A stretch of 64,000 nt of DNA from Ruminococcus flavefaciens AE3010 (GCF_000526795.1 NZ_JAGT01000001.1:1-64000), one strand, 5' to 3'; positions 1 to 7,655 are shown, numbered from the stretch's first letter. Translations and numbers: made by a program. Notes: generated by a model not told the origin, from the sequence alone.

Positions 1-109
1 CTCTGTTGCCGTCCTTTGTTCTTTTACCATACATACAATAATCGCACTTAGGCTCTATTTTTTTATCGAAATATTTAGCCCCGCCCTGGAAAAATGAGAA
101 TAAACCCAT
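1..109 (-). CDS. Partial small CxxC protein (5' end only)
   Basis: The first 36 codons of a leftward gene run off the left edge. The start ATG (107-109) is preceded on the minus strand by a good ribosome binding site (GAGGTGATT). The visible protein begins MGLFSFFQGGAKYFDKKIEP and continues with a CDYC pair, suggesting a small metal-binding or zinc-ribbon protein of a type I have seen in related clostridia but cannot name. No function can be assigned from this fragment. Confidence 0.6.
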   Translation of the reverse strand, partial: MGLFSFFQGGAKYFDKKIEPKCDYCMYGKRTKDGNR

Positions 110-275
110 TAATAATCACCTCAAAAATAAATCTATGAATAGTATAGCACAAATAAAAGATTTTGTCCAGTGATTTTTGAAAAATTATATAAATTCTTTA
201 AAAAACGGCTTGACCATTGGATAGGCTGCACAAAACGAGCGGCAAAACATGTTATTTTATACTAACCATATTTGA

Positions 276-293
276 TTGACATATTTGTGTCAA
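276..293. promoter_or_regulatory. Operator-like inverted repeat over the -35 box
   Basis: TTGACATATTTGTGTCAA is a perfect 6-bp dyad (TTGACA/TGTCAA, 6-nt centre) that contains the -35 hexamer. A protein bound here would block RNA polymerase, so this is a candidate repressor site. It resembles the Rex consensus only poorly (about 11 of 18 by eye). The cognate regulator is unknown. Confidence 0.45.
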
Positions 294-304
294 AGTGATA
301 TGAT
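276..304 (+). promoter_or_regulatory. Sigma-A promoter of the hydG operon
   Basis: Perfect -35 TTGACA (276-281) and -10 TATGAT (299-304) with 17-bp spacing, so transcription should start near 311. This leaves a leader of about 175 nt before the first gene. Confidence 0.85.
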
Positions 305-310
305 AAATAT

Positions 311-455
311 AGCGGAGGGCAGGATTTATTCTGTTCTTGGCTTCTTTAAAATTATTGTTTTCGGGCAGCAGGGTGGAAACTCTGTTATCGGATGGCAGTT
401 GTACGGTATAACCATGCAGTCAAGCTCCGTCCGTTTATGGGCGGTTTTTTTTGTA
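311..455 (+). promoter_or_regulatory. Structured leader, candidate riboswitch or attenuator
   Basis: The untranslated leader carries a hairpin with a GGAA loop (CAGGGT/ACTCTG, 374-389), further short pairings near 395-416, and ends in an intrinsic terminator at 427-452. A terminator placed between promoter and first ribosome binding site implies conditional readthrough. I do not recognise a known riboswitch class. The AGGGTGG string resembles a T-box core but lacks the rest of that element. Confidence 0.5.
427..452 (+). terminator. Leader terminator ahead of the hydG operon
   Basis: Stem CCGTCC (427-432) with GGGCGG (439-444) and one G-U pair, then eight T residues. It lies about 23 nt upstream of the Shine-Dalgarno of the first gene, so it acts inside the operon leader rather than at a gene end. 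Confidence 0.7.
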
Positions 456-486
456 AACTGCCGTTTTTCTGCCGAAAGGAGGAGAA

Positions 487-735
487 ATGGAAAAAAAGCG
501 CATTGCCGTGGCGGCTATCGTTATTGACGAGCAGTCTGCGGCAGTAGAGGTGAACAACGTGCTCCATGACTACAGCGATATCATTATCGGACGAATGGGG
601 CTTCCCTACAAGGAGAGAGGGATATCCCTCATATCCGTGGCTCTTGACGCCGAGCCCGACGTCATAAGCAGTCTCACAGGCAGGCTTGGACAGATAAACG
701 GTGTTTCTGTCAAAGCAGCTATATCAAAGAAGTAA
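487..735 (+). CDS. TM1266-like iron-only hydrogenase system regulator
   Basis: An 82-residue ACT-like domain protein of the TM1266 family, which is found beside [FeFe]-hydrogenase maturation genes and is called the iron-only hydrogenase system putative regulator. The fold is one beta-alpha-beta-beta-alpha-beta unit; characteristic stretches are the IIIGRMGLPYKERGI segment and the ISLISVALDAEPD strand. Its start follows a strong AAAGGAGGAG site. It is the first gene of an operon with a flavin-binding protein and hydG. ACT-like domains often bind small ligands, but no ligand is known for this family. Family assignment is firm; a regulatory role is inferred from context. Confidence 0.85.
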   Translation: MEKKRIAVAAIVIDEQSAAVEVNNVLHDYSDIIIGRMGLPYKERGISLISVALDAEPDVISSLTGRLGQINGVSVKAAISKK

Positions 736-740
736 AAACG

Positions 741-1217
741 GTGTACGGTATGAGAAGAGCTGACAGAGAAATAACTGATAAAAAAGCAATAGAGAAATTC
801 ATTGCTAAAGAGAAGTTGATACGTATAGGCTTCTGCGATAATGGTGAAGTGTATATAGTCCCCGTGAACTATGGTTATTCTGTTGACAATGGAGAATATA
901 CATTTTATTTTCACGGAGCTGTTGCAGGCAGAAAGTATGAGCTTGCAAAGTCTGAGCCCTCAGTAGGGTTTGAGATCGACGGTAACTATGAGCTTTTGGG
1001 AGCTGATACAGCCTGCGGTCATTCAGCAAAATACATGAGCGTTATCGGTAATGGTATACTTTCCGTTATAGAAGATAACGACGAAAAGAAAGCCGCTCTT
1101 GAATATATCATGTATCAGTCAGCAGGCAGGACAGGGCTTGAGTATGATAACGATGTACTCGGACGTACTGCTGTATTTAAACTTAAAGTAAAAACAATGT
1201 CTTGTAAGGCAAAATAA
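741..1217 (+). CDS. Pyridoxamine 5'-phosphate oxidase-like flavoprotein (Nim family)
   Basis: A 158-residue split-barrel flavin-binding protein of the pyridoxamine-phosphate oxidase / nitroimidazole-resistance (NimA-like) type. The N-terminal RRADREITDK segment, the VYIVPVNYGY strand and the FYFHGAVAGRKYEL segment are typical; family members bind FMN as dimers. I take GTG 741 because AGAAG lies 7 nt upstream; ATG 750 is the alternative and would match the usual start of homologues. It begins 5 nt after the regulator gene and 17 nt before hydG, so it is co-transcribed. The substrate is unknown. A link to hydrogenase maturation is suggested only by position. Confidence 0.8.
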   Translation: MYGMRRADREITDKKAIEKFIAKEKLIRIGFCDNGEVYIVPVNYGYSVDNGEYTFYFHGAVAGRKYELAKSEPSVGFEIDGNYELLGADTACGHSAKYMSVIGNGILSVIEDNDEKKAALEYIMYQSAGRTGLEYDNDVLGRTAVFKLKVKTMSCKAK

Positions 1218-1234
1218 AACTGGAGGAAATATAT

Positions 1235-2686
1235 ATGTATGATGTAAAATCAATGAATGCGGACGATTTTATAAACGACGAGGAGATACTGGCAACGCTG
1301 GAATACGCTGACCAGAACAAGAATAACCGCGAGCTTATCGAGCAGATACTCGAAAAGGCAAGACCAAAAAAGACAGGCAGGGGAGTAGAATGTGCAGGAC
1401 TTACTCACCGTGAGGCAAGCGTGCTTCTTGCCTGTGATATCCCCGAGATGACAGAGAAGATGTACGAGCTTGCAAAGGAGATAAAGCAGGCTTTCTACGG
1501 CAACAGAATAGTTATGTTCGCACCTCTCTATCTTTCCAACTACTGCGTAAATAAGTGCGTATACTGTCCTTATCACATTCAGAACAAGGAGATACCCCGT
1601 AAGAAGCTTTCACAGGAGGAGCTCCGTCAGGAGGTAATCGCGCTTCAGGATCTGGGACACAAGAGACTTGCTATCGAGTCGGGTGAGGACCCTGTAAACA
1701 ATCCTATCGAGTATATCCTCGAATGTATCAATACTATCTACTCTATCAAGCACAAGAACGGAGCTATCCGCCGTGTTAATGTAAACATTGCCGCTACAAC
1801 AGTTGAGAACTACCGCAAGCTCAAGGAAGCAGGCATCGGTACTTATATCCTCTTCCAGGAGACATACCACAGGGCGAGCTACGAGGTTCTTCACCCCGCA
1901 GGACCAAAGCACAACTACGCATACCACACAGAGGCTATGGACAGAGCTATGGAGGGCGGCATCGATGACGTAGGTCTGGGTGTTCTCTTCGGACTTGACA
2001 AGTACAGATACGAGTTCGCAGGACTTCTCATGCACGCCGAGCACCTTGAAGCCGTTCACGGCGTAGGCCCTCACACTATCAGCGTTCCCCGTTTAAGGAG
2101 AGCGTCGGATATTGACCCCGATGTATTCGACAACGGCATAGATGACGACACATTTGCAAAGATAGTAGCTTGTATCAGAATAGCTGTACCTTACACAGGT
2201 ATGATAATTTCTACTCGTGAGAGCGAAGCCTGCCGTGAAAAGGTCCTCGGCCTCGGCGTATCTCAGATCTCAGGCGGTTCAAGAACATCTGTAGGCGGCT
2301 ACGCAGGCTATACTCCCGAGGAGCGTCCTCACGATACAGAGCAGTTCGATGTATCCGACCAGCGTTCACTTGACGAGGTAGTTAAGTGGCTCATGGAAGG
2401 CGGCTATATCCCCTCATTCTGCACAGCCTGCTACCGTGAGGGACGTACAGGCGACCGCTTCATGGCACTGTGCAAGGTGGGACAGATACAGAATTGCTGT
2501 CACCCCAATGCTCTTATGACATTGCAGGAGTACCTCTCGGACTACGCTTCACCCGAAACAAAGGCGGTAGGCGAGGCTCTTATCGCAAAGGAGATACAGA
2601 ACGTACCCGACGAGAAGCGCCGTCAGCGTGCTATTGAATATCTTGACAGTATCAAGAACGGCGGTCAGCGCGATTTCAGATTCTGA
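1235..2686 (+). CDS. hydG: [FeFe]-hydrogenase H-cluster radical SAM maturase HydG
   Basis: A 483-residue radical-SAM enzyme that cleaves tyrosine to p-cresol and dehydroglycine and delivers the Fe(CO)2CN synthon for the hydrogenase H-cluster. The radical-SAM triad is C104xxxC108xxC111 (NYCVNKCVYCPYH). The C-terminal auxiliary-cluster motif CX2CX22C is present at C396, C399 and C422. Length matches the family. It follows a GGAGGAAAT site. Its partner hydrogenase (HydA) is encoded about 25 kb downstream, while the other maturases HydE and HydF are not in this window. A strong terminator follows directly. Confidence 0.97.
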   Translation: MYDVKSMNADDFINDEEILATLEYADQNKNNRELIEQILEKARPKKTGRGVECAGLTHREASVLLACDIPEMTEKMYELAKEIKQAFYGNRIVMFAPLYLSNYCVNKCVYCPYHIQNKEIPRKKLSQEELRQEVIALQDLGHKRLAIESGEDPVNNPIEYILECINTIYSIKHKNGAIRRVNVNIAATTVENYRKLKEAGIGTYILFQETYHRASYEVLHPAGPKHNYAYHTEAMDRAMEGGIDDVGLGVLFGLDKYRYEFAGLLMHAEHLEAVHGVGPHTISVPRLRRASDIDPDVFDNGIDDDTFAKIVACIRIAVPYTGMIISTRESEACREKVLGLGVSQISGGSRTSVGGYAGYTPEERPHDTEQFDVSDQRSLDEVVKWLMEGGYIPSFCTACYREGRTGDRFMALCKVGQIQNCCHPNALMTLQEYLSDYASPETKAVGEALIAKEIQNVPDEKRRQRAIEYLDSIKNGGQRDFRF

Positions 2687-2692
2687 CCCATG

Positions 2693-2723
2693 AGCCCGAG
2701 AGCAGAAATGCTCTCGGGCTTTT
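2693..2723 (+). terminator. Terminator of the hydG operon
   Basis: An 11-bp perfect stem (AGCCCGAGAGC / GCTCTCGGGCT, 2693-2703 and 2710-2720) followed by a T run, seven bases after the hydG stop. Confidence 0.9.
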
Positions 2724-2750
2724 GCAGTGTGACGCTTCGTAAAAATATAT

Positions 2751-2779
2751 TTGACAAAACAAGCCTTATGTGCTACAAT
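2751..2779 (+). promoter_or_regulatory. Promoter of the small sortase-signal gene
   Basis: TTGACA (2751-2756), 17-bp spacer, TACAAT (2774-2779). It sits between the hydG terminator and the small gene at 2818, making that gene an independent unit. Confidence 0.85.
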
Positions 2780-2817
2780 AGTCCAAGATACAATTATAAT
2801 ATAAAGGAGACTTTGTA

Positions 2818-2988
2818 ATGTTTGCAGCATTAATGCTTTTAGCGGCTAATTCACCGCAGACGGGAGACAGATTCCCGAGAGGCGTACTGTTCATGATAAT
2901 CGTCGCTGCAATTCTTCTTGCAGTTGGTACGGCTATCTTTGCCAAGAAAAACGGCGGCGACAGCGACGACGATGATGATGAAGAATGA
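2818..2988 (+). CDS. 56-residue membrane peptide resembling an orphan sortase signal
   Basis: A short gene with all expression signals: a perfect promoter, AAAGGAGA ribosome site and a following hairpin. The peptide starts MFAALMLLAANSPQTGDRF, continues with a hydrophobic segment (about residues 22-41), then KKNGG and an acidic tail of Asp and Glu. SPQTGD plus a membrane helix plus basic residues is the layout of a C-terminal sortase signal (NPxTG or LPxTG-like), but here there is almost nothing in front of it and an unusual acidic tail follows. It could instead be a small single-pass membrane protein. Function unknown. Confidence 0.65.
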   Translation: MFAALMLLAANSPQTGDRFPRGVLFMIIVAAILLAVGTAIFAKKNGGDSDDDDDEE

Positions 2989-2994
2989 TCCTAC

Positions 2995-3021
2995 GGCAGC
3001 TGCATACACAGCTGCCTGCTT
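2995..3021 (+). terminator. Probable terminator after the 56-residue gene
   Basis: GGCAGCTG / CAGCTGCC stem with a short loop, followed by a T-rich but interrupted tract (TGCTTTATT). It starts 6 nt after the stop codon. Confidence 0.55.
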
Positions 3022-3100
3022 TATTATTGCGGTTTGAGACATTTTGTCTTTACGTACAGCATATATTAGTTAAGACTATACACGGAAGGAGGCGAAGCCT

Positions 3101-4636
3101 GTGGAGCTTTTATGCAGGATATGCGGAGAGATACTGCAGCCCGATAATGATACGGGAGTATGCGAGTGCGAGAGCTGCGGTTCAAGGCAGACATTCCCTA
3201 TGGGGTATGATGACGAACAGCTTGATATGTTCAACAGAGCACGCAGACTTCGTCAGAAAACTGATTTTGAGGGAGCGGAAAAGCTGCTGTCTCAGCTCTG
3301 CGCGGAGACGCCCGATGAACCCGAGGGCTTCTGGGAGCTGGTACTGTGCCGCTGCGGCATAGTATATGAGGAAAGCATTGAAGCTGCGGTAAATGTTCCT
3401 GTCTGCCGCAGAGCGGCTCTGACTCCTGTGAGCGATGATGTGAATTATCTTACCGCTATTGCTTATGCTAAAGACGAGCAAAAGGCGGTATATTGCAGAG
3501 AGGCGGCGGCAATAGACGAGCTGCGCAGAGAGTATGCGGAGCGTGTGGGCAACGGCGAGCGCTATGACGTGTTCATATGCAGTGCTGAGACCGAAAAGGG
3601 CGGCACTATCGCTTCGGAGATATACGGACAGCTCTGCGAAGAGGGCTTCAGCGTGTTCTATGCGCCTAAGTCACTGAATGACCTCCGCGGTCAGGCAGGG
3701 GAGCTGTGCATAAATGCTGCTGTCAGCTGTGCGGAGGCTCTTATAGTGGTCTGCGGTGACGCAGATGAATTTGCGGAGCCGCACCTGAAAAGTCAGTGGA
3801 GCAGGTGTGTTTCGGCGGCACATAAGGACAGCAGAAAGCTGCTGCTTACCTGCATAAGTGATATTTCCGATGGGGATATCCCCGAGGAGCTTTCGGACTA
3901 TCCCGTGAAGGATATAGGAAAGATAGGCGCTGTTTCCGAGATCATAAGGCTTATCCGCCGCAGGGACAAGGGACATACCGCATCAGCGCGGACGGCTCCC
4001 GAAAAGCTTATCCGCAGAATGAATATATTCCTTGCAGACGAGGATTTTGAAGCTGCCGAGGAGTACTGCGGTATAATTCTCGACGCCTCACCCGAGTGCT
4101 GGCAGGCTCACTGGGCGCGGTTCCTTGCATATAACGGCTGCCGAAACAGCAACGACCTGCTTCTGGAAGAGGTGGTGGAGAGCTTTGCCGATGACTATAT
4201 TGAACATTTCGGCTATGACTTTGCCGAGGACGAGGTCTTCTTCGGACAGTTTGCTCAGCTTCTGGGAGAATCTCCCCGTAAAGCTCTTGAATACGCAGAG
4301 GGCGACGAAAAGCTCAGCCTTGAAACGGTGTATGAGCGCTTCGTGAATGCAGTCCGCGACGCAGTATTTGCCAATGAGCAGGAAAAAATAGACGCCCGGG
4401 AAAAGCAGGAGCTTGAGGACATACGCCGAAAACACGACGAGGAAAAGGAGCGCGAGATCGCTGCACAGAAGAAAAAGCAGGATATACGCAGCCGATTTCT
4501 CGCATATGCGGCGGTCATTTTTACGGTGCTTATCATACTTTTCGTTAAGTTCCGCTTTGTTTGGGCAGCTGTACTTATTGTAATAATGATATTCGTAACG
4601 GTGCTGGTCCTCGGCGGACTAAACAGAAACGACTGA
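3101..4636 (+). CDS. Zinc ribbon - TPR - TIR domain membrane protein
   Basis: A 511-residue multidomain protein. Residues 5-26 form a zinc ribbon (CxxC then CxCxxC), 40-90 are TPR-like helices, 155-288 a TIR domain (RYDVFICSAE, then the FSVFYAPKSL strand, then ALIVVCGD), 300-345 more TPR-like helices, 424-462 a charged coiled coil, and 465-507 two membrane segments. The GTG start is set by GGAAGGAGG 8 nt upstream. TIR domains act as NAD+-cleaving or scaffold modules; here the position that carries the catalytic Glu in SARM1-type WxxxE motifs is V237 (WSRCV), so NADase activity is doubtful. Similar zinc-ribbon/TIR proteins are common in gut Firmicutes with no defined role. Confidence 0.8.
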   Translation: MELLCRICGEILQPDNDTGVCECESCGSRQTFPMGYDDEQLDMFNRARRLRQKTDFEGAEKLLSQLCAETPDEPEGFWELVLCRCGIVYEESIEAAVNVPVCRRAALTPVSDDVNYLTAIAYAKDEQKAVYCREAAAIDELRREYAERVGNGERYDVFICSAETEKGGTIASEIYGQLCEEGFSVFYAPKSLNDLRGQAGELCINAAVSCAEALIVVCGDADEFAEPHLKSQWSRCVSAAHKDSRKLLLTCISDISDGDIPEELSDYPVKDIGKIGAVSEIIRLIRRRDKGHTASARTAPEKLIRRMNIFLADEDFEAAEEYCGIILDASPECWQAHWARFLAYNGCRNSNDLLLEEVVESFADDYIEHFGYDFAEDEVFFGQFAQLLGESPRKALEYAEGDEKLSLETVYERFVNAVRDAVFANEQEKIDAREKQELEDIRRKHDEEKEREIAAQKKKQDIRSRFLAYAAVIFTVLIILFVKFRFVWAAVLIVIMIFVTVLVLGGLNRND

Positions 4637-4658
4637 TTACCGCTTATGAGGTGATGAT

Positions 4659-4958
4659 ATGCTTCTGGGATTTGAGGAGCTTTGCAGAAAGGAAGTTATT
4701 GACATCTCCACAGGGGAGCGGCTGGGCTTTATCGACGATATTGAGCTGGACATAGAGAGCGGTAGCGTGAAGTCTCTTATCATATACGGCGGAGCTCGGT
4801 TCTGGGGGCTCCTCGGCAAAGAGGAGGACTCCGTCATAGCCTGCTCGGAAATAAAGGTAGTTGGCGATGATGTAGTGCTGGTGGAACGCTCCGAAAACAG
4901 TACGCGTATGAAATTAACAAAAAACAGCAGAAATAGTTTTTTAAGTTTGTTGAAATAA
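4659..4958 (+). CDS. YlmC/YmxH family PRC-barrel protein
   Basis: A 99-residue protein with a single PRC-barrel fold (LGFEELCRKEVIDISTGERL then GFIDDIELD). It matches the YlmC/YmxH family, named for sporulation-linked genes of Bacillus and Clostridium; its exact biochemical role is not known. A GAGGTGATG ribosome site overlaps the start region. It follows the TIR gene by 22 nt and may share its transcript. The poorly conserved tail beyond residue 80 is basic. Presence of the gene does not prove that this organism sporulates. Confidence 0.85.
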   Translation: MLLGFEELCRKEVIDISTGERLGFIDDIELDIESGSVKSLIIYGGARFWGLLGKEEDSVIACSEIKVVGDDVVLVERSENSTRMKLTKNSRNSFLSLLK

Positions 4959-4973
4959 ACATTGCAAAAAAGC

Positions 4974-5002
4974 TTGAAATATTTGCCTTGAAATGATATA
5001 AT
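4974..5002 (+). promoter_or_regulatory. rpsB promoter
   Basis: TTGAAA (4974-4979), 17-bp spacer, TATAAT (4997-5002), giving a start near 5009 and a leader of about 110 nt. Confidence 0.8.
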
Positions 5003-5008
5003 ATTAAG

Positions 5009-5100
5009 GCAATTCGCACGTCCGTGCTTTCAGCGGTTGGTGCGCAGATATCTGCGTTGCTGCTGAGCCAAGTCGGGCGGAGGATTAATAATAACCAATT
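5009..5100 (+). promoter_or_regulatory. Structured rpsB leader, candidate S2 autoregulatory element
   Basis: The leader contains a CGCAGATATCTGCG palindrome nested inside an outer CAGC/GCTG pairing and a small GCACG/CGTGC hairpin, ahead of the AAGGAGG site. Ribosomal protein S2 binds its own mRNA leader in several bacterial groups, so autoregulation is plausible. The fold is by eye only. Confidence 0.45.
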
Positions 5101-5118
5101 TTTAAGGAGGACTACACC

Positions 5119-5868
5119 ATGGGAGTAGTATCAATGAAGCAGCTTCTTGAGGCTGGCGTACACTTCGGACACCAGACAAGAAGATGGAACCCGAAAATGG
5201 CACCATACATTTTCACAGAAAGAAACGGAATCTACATCATCGACCTTCAGAAGACAGTTAAGAAGCTTGAGGACGCTTACATGTTCGTTCGCGACATCGC
5301 TTCACAGGGCGGCGAGGTACTTTTCGTAGGTACAAAGAAGCAGGCAGGCGATTCCGTTAAGGAAGAGGCTACAAGAGCAGGCGCACACTATGTAAACGCA
5401 AGATGGCTGGGCGGTATGCTCACAAACTTCAAGACGATCCAGACAAGAATCAAGAGACTTGAGCAGCTCCACACAATGGAAGAGGACGGCACATTTGCTC
5501 TTCTCCCCAAGAAGGAAGTTGTTAAGCTCAACCTTGAAATAGAGAAGCTCGAAAAGTTCCTCGGCGGTATCAAGACAATGAAGAAGCTCCCCGCAGCTCT
5601 CTTTATCGTTGACCCCCGCAAGGAAAAGATCGCTGTTGCTGAGGCTAAGAAGCTCAACATCCCGATCGTTGCTATCGTAGATACAAACTGCGATCCTGAT
5701 GAAGTTGATTACGTTATCCCAGGTAACGATGACGCTATCAGAGCTGTAAAGCTTATCGCAGGCACAATCGCTAACGCTGTTATCGAAGGCAGACAGGGCG
5801 ATGATGCTACAGCTGCTGAGGAGGCTCCTGCTGAGGAAGCTGAGACAGCTGAGGCTGACGCTGAATAA
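5119..5868 (+). CDS. rpsB: 30S ribosomal protein S2
   Basis: 249 residues with the typical start [20 protein letters not shown] and the [16 protein letters not shown] and [11 protein letters not shown] segments. It is a structural protein of the small subunit, added late in assembly. The start follows TTAAGGAGG. The C-terminal tail is an Ala/Glu-rich low-complexity extension. It is followed by tsf with a hairpin between, the usual order in Firmicutes. Codon use is strongly biased, as expected for a highly expressed gene. Confidence 0.98.
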   Translation: MGVVSMKQLLEAGVHFGHQTRRWNPKMAPYIFTERNGIYIIDLQKTVKKLEDAYMFVRDIASQGGEVLFVGTKKQAGDSVKEEATRAGAHYVNARWLGGMLTNFKTIQTRIKRLEQLHTMEEDGTFALLPKKEVVKLNLEIEKLEKFLGGIKTMKKLPAALFIVDPRKEKIAVAEAKKLNIPIVAIVDTNCDPDEVDYVIPGNDDAIRAVKLIAGTIANAVIEGRQGDDATAAEEAPAEEAETAEADAE

Positions 5869-5892
5869 TCATAAAAAACATTGAAAACAATC

Positions 5893-5922
5893 AAAAACCC
5901 GAACTAACACTTCGGGTTTTTG
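5893..5922 (+). terminator. Terminator or attenuator between rpsB and tsf
   Basis: Stem AAAAACCCGAA / TTCGGGTTTTT (5893-5903, 5911-5921). No new promoter is evident before tsf, so partial readthrough is likely and would set the S2 to EF-Ts ratio. Confidence 0.75.
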
Positions 5923-5955
5923 CGGATTTAAAATATATTTTAGGAGGTAATCACA

Positions 5956-6873
5956 ATGGGAAAGGTTTCCGTTGCAGAAATTAAAGAACTCATGAAGTCC
6001 ACAGGCGTTGGTATGATGGACTGTAAGAAGGCCCTCGAAGAGAACGATGGCGATATGGACAAGGCTATCGAGTTCCTCAGAGAAAAAGGACTTGCTACAC
6101 AGGCTAAGAAGAGCGGCAGAGCTGCTGCTGAGGGCGTAGTTGCAGCTGTTGTTAAGGGCGAGACAGGTGTTCTCCTCGAAGTAAACACAGAGACAGACTT
6201 CGCTGCTAATACAGACGATATCAGAAACTTCGTTGCTAACGTAGCAAACACTATCATCGAAAAGAATCCTGCTGACATCGAGGCTCTCAAGAATATGCCT
6301 ATCAGCGGCGGTACAGGTACAGTTGGCGAGGCTCTTACAGAGCTTGCCGGTATGAAGATCCGTGAGAACATCGTTATCCGTCGTTTCGCAAGACTCGAGG
6401 GTAAGCTTGCTTCTTATATCCACAATGGCGGCAGCATCGGCGTTCTCGTAAAGATGGATACAGACCTTTCTGCTGATCAGGTAGCAGCTATCGGTAAGGA
6501 CGTTGCTATGCAGTCCGCAGCTCTTAACGCTGCATATCTCTGCCGTGAGCAGGTTCCTGCTGAGGTTCTCGAAAAGGAGAAGGAGATCATGATGGCTCAG
6601 ATGGCTGAGGATCCTAAGATGGCTTCAAAGCCCGAGCAGGTTCGCGCTAAGATCGTTGAGGGTAAGGTTGGCAAGTACTACACAGAGAACTGCCTCCTTG
6701 AGCAGGCATTCGTTAAGGATGACAAGCTCTCAGTTCAGGGCTATGTAGACGCTGAGGCTAAGAAGCTCGGCGGTTCTATCAAGGTCGTTGAGGTTATCCG
6801 TTACGAGCGCGGCGAAGGCGTTGAGAAGAAGGAAGAGAACTTCGCTGACGAGATCGCTAAGATGATCAAGTAA
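5956..6873 (+). CDS. tsf: Elongation factor Ts
   Basis: 305 residues; the nucleotide-exchange factor that regenerates EF-Tu-GTP. The N-terminal UBA-like domain shows EIKELMKSTGVGMMDCKKAL, followed by the EVNTETDFAAN segment that contacts EF-Tu. A TAGGAGGTAA ribosome site lies 6 nt upstream. It is paired with rpsB across an internal hairpin and followed by its own strong terminator. Length and motifs are fully typical. Confidence 0.98.
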   Translation: MGKVSVAEIKELMKSTGVGMMDCKKALEENDGDMDKAIEFLREKGLATQAKKSGRAAAEGVVAAVVKGETGVLLEVNTETDFAANTDDIRNFVANVANTIIEKNPADIEALKNMPISGGTGTVGEALTELAGMKIRENIVIRRFARLEGKLASYIHNGGSIGVLVKMDTDLSADQVAAIGKDVAMQSAALNAAYLCREQVPAEVLEKEKEIMMAQMAEDPKMASKPEQVRAKIVEGKVGKYYTENCLLEQAFVKDDKLSVQGYVDAEAKKLGGSIKVVEVIRYERGEGVEKKEENFADEIAKMIK

Positions 6874-6888
6874 TCAAAGATTTTACAG

Positions 6889-6920
6889 ACAGCGGCGGAG
6901 CATTCTGCCGCTGTTTTTTG
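6889..6920 (+). terminator. Terminator of rpsB-tsf
   Basis: ACAGCGGC (6889-6896) pairs with GCCGCTGT (6907-6914), followed by TTTTTT, 15 nt after the tsf stop. Confidence 0.85.
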
Positions 6921-6936
6921 ATATAGGGAGAAAAAT

Positions 6937-7614
6937 ATGTATCGTACAATAAAATCTGCTTACATGATATTGGTCGTTGCGGCTGCTGCTATATTTGCAC
7001 TGGGGCTCATGGAAATAGCCACGTACTTCAAGGGTGATCATTACTATGTGCATATTGATGACTTGAGATACTGTAATGAGAAGAAAGCTATAGAGGGGAA
7101 AGCAGGCCGTGTGATATCGTTGTACAGAACAGAGGAAGTTAAGACTTATTCAAGGCATGCAAAGAATAATTACGATATTTCGTATCTGTATTATTATATA
7201 TTCGATAATGCAAGTCCTGATGATATTGAAAAAATGAGAGCTGATAAGAGCTACAGACCCGAGAATTACTCTGTGTATTCATTTTATACCGACGATGAGA
7301 ATAAAAAGAAAGAGCTTGACGAGCTTTGTGTTCAGTGGGACAATTATATGAACGGCAGCACCAATACTATGCCTGATACATTTTTTATAGACGGGCGTGT
7401 TTCACCAAAGTCGTTTTACGAATATGATGTTACGGAGTTCAAAAATGCTGCAAGAAATTACGGCTTCGCAGAGAATGAGATAACGTCACTTCTGATATTT
7501 GACAGCCCGGTAAGCGTGAAATTGATGCTTCTGACGCCTTTTGCAGGAGCGCTTCTGGTGGGGACGATAATTTATATGCTAAGGAAGAAAAGAAGAAATA
7601 TGGGGTATTATTAA
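6937..7614 (+). CDS. Two-helix membrane protein, first of a tandem paralogue pair
   Basis: 225 residues: a membrane helix near 8-28, an extracytoplasmic domain of about 165 residues, a second helix near 193-214 and a basic tail (RKKRRN). The domain holds DDIEKMRADKSYRP and IDGRVSPKSF, both shared with the next gene. I do not recognise the family. The codon use is more AT-rich than that of the ribosomal genes beside it. A GGGAG site precedes the start, and the gene begins 17 nt after the tsf terminator, so a separate promoter is not obvious. Confidence 0.75.
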   Translation: MYRTIKSAYMILVVAAAAIFALGLMEIATYFKGDHYYVHIDDLRYCNEKKAIEGKAGRVISLYRTEEVKTYSRHAKNNYDISYLYYYIFDNASPDDIEKMRADKSYRPENYSVYSFYTDDENKKKELDELCVQWDNYMNGSTNTMPDTFFIDGRVSPKSFYEYDVTEFKNAARNYGFAENEITSLLIFDSPVSVKLMLLTPFAGALLVGTIIYMLRKKRRNMGYY

Positions 7615-7655
7615 TACCTTTCACTGTTGTTTTTGGATAAAGGGAGATCATTCAC

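Noticed and set aside
370-395. AGGGTGG string like a T-box core
   Set aside because: The downstream ACCGCG and the Stem I/specifier parts are absent, and the leader is too short (about 140 nt to the terminator). Tyrosine T-box control of hydG is not supported.
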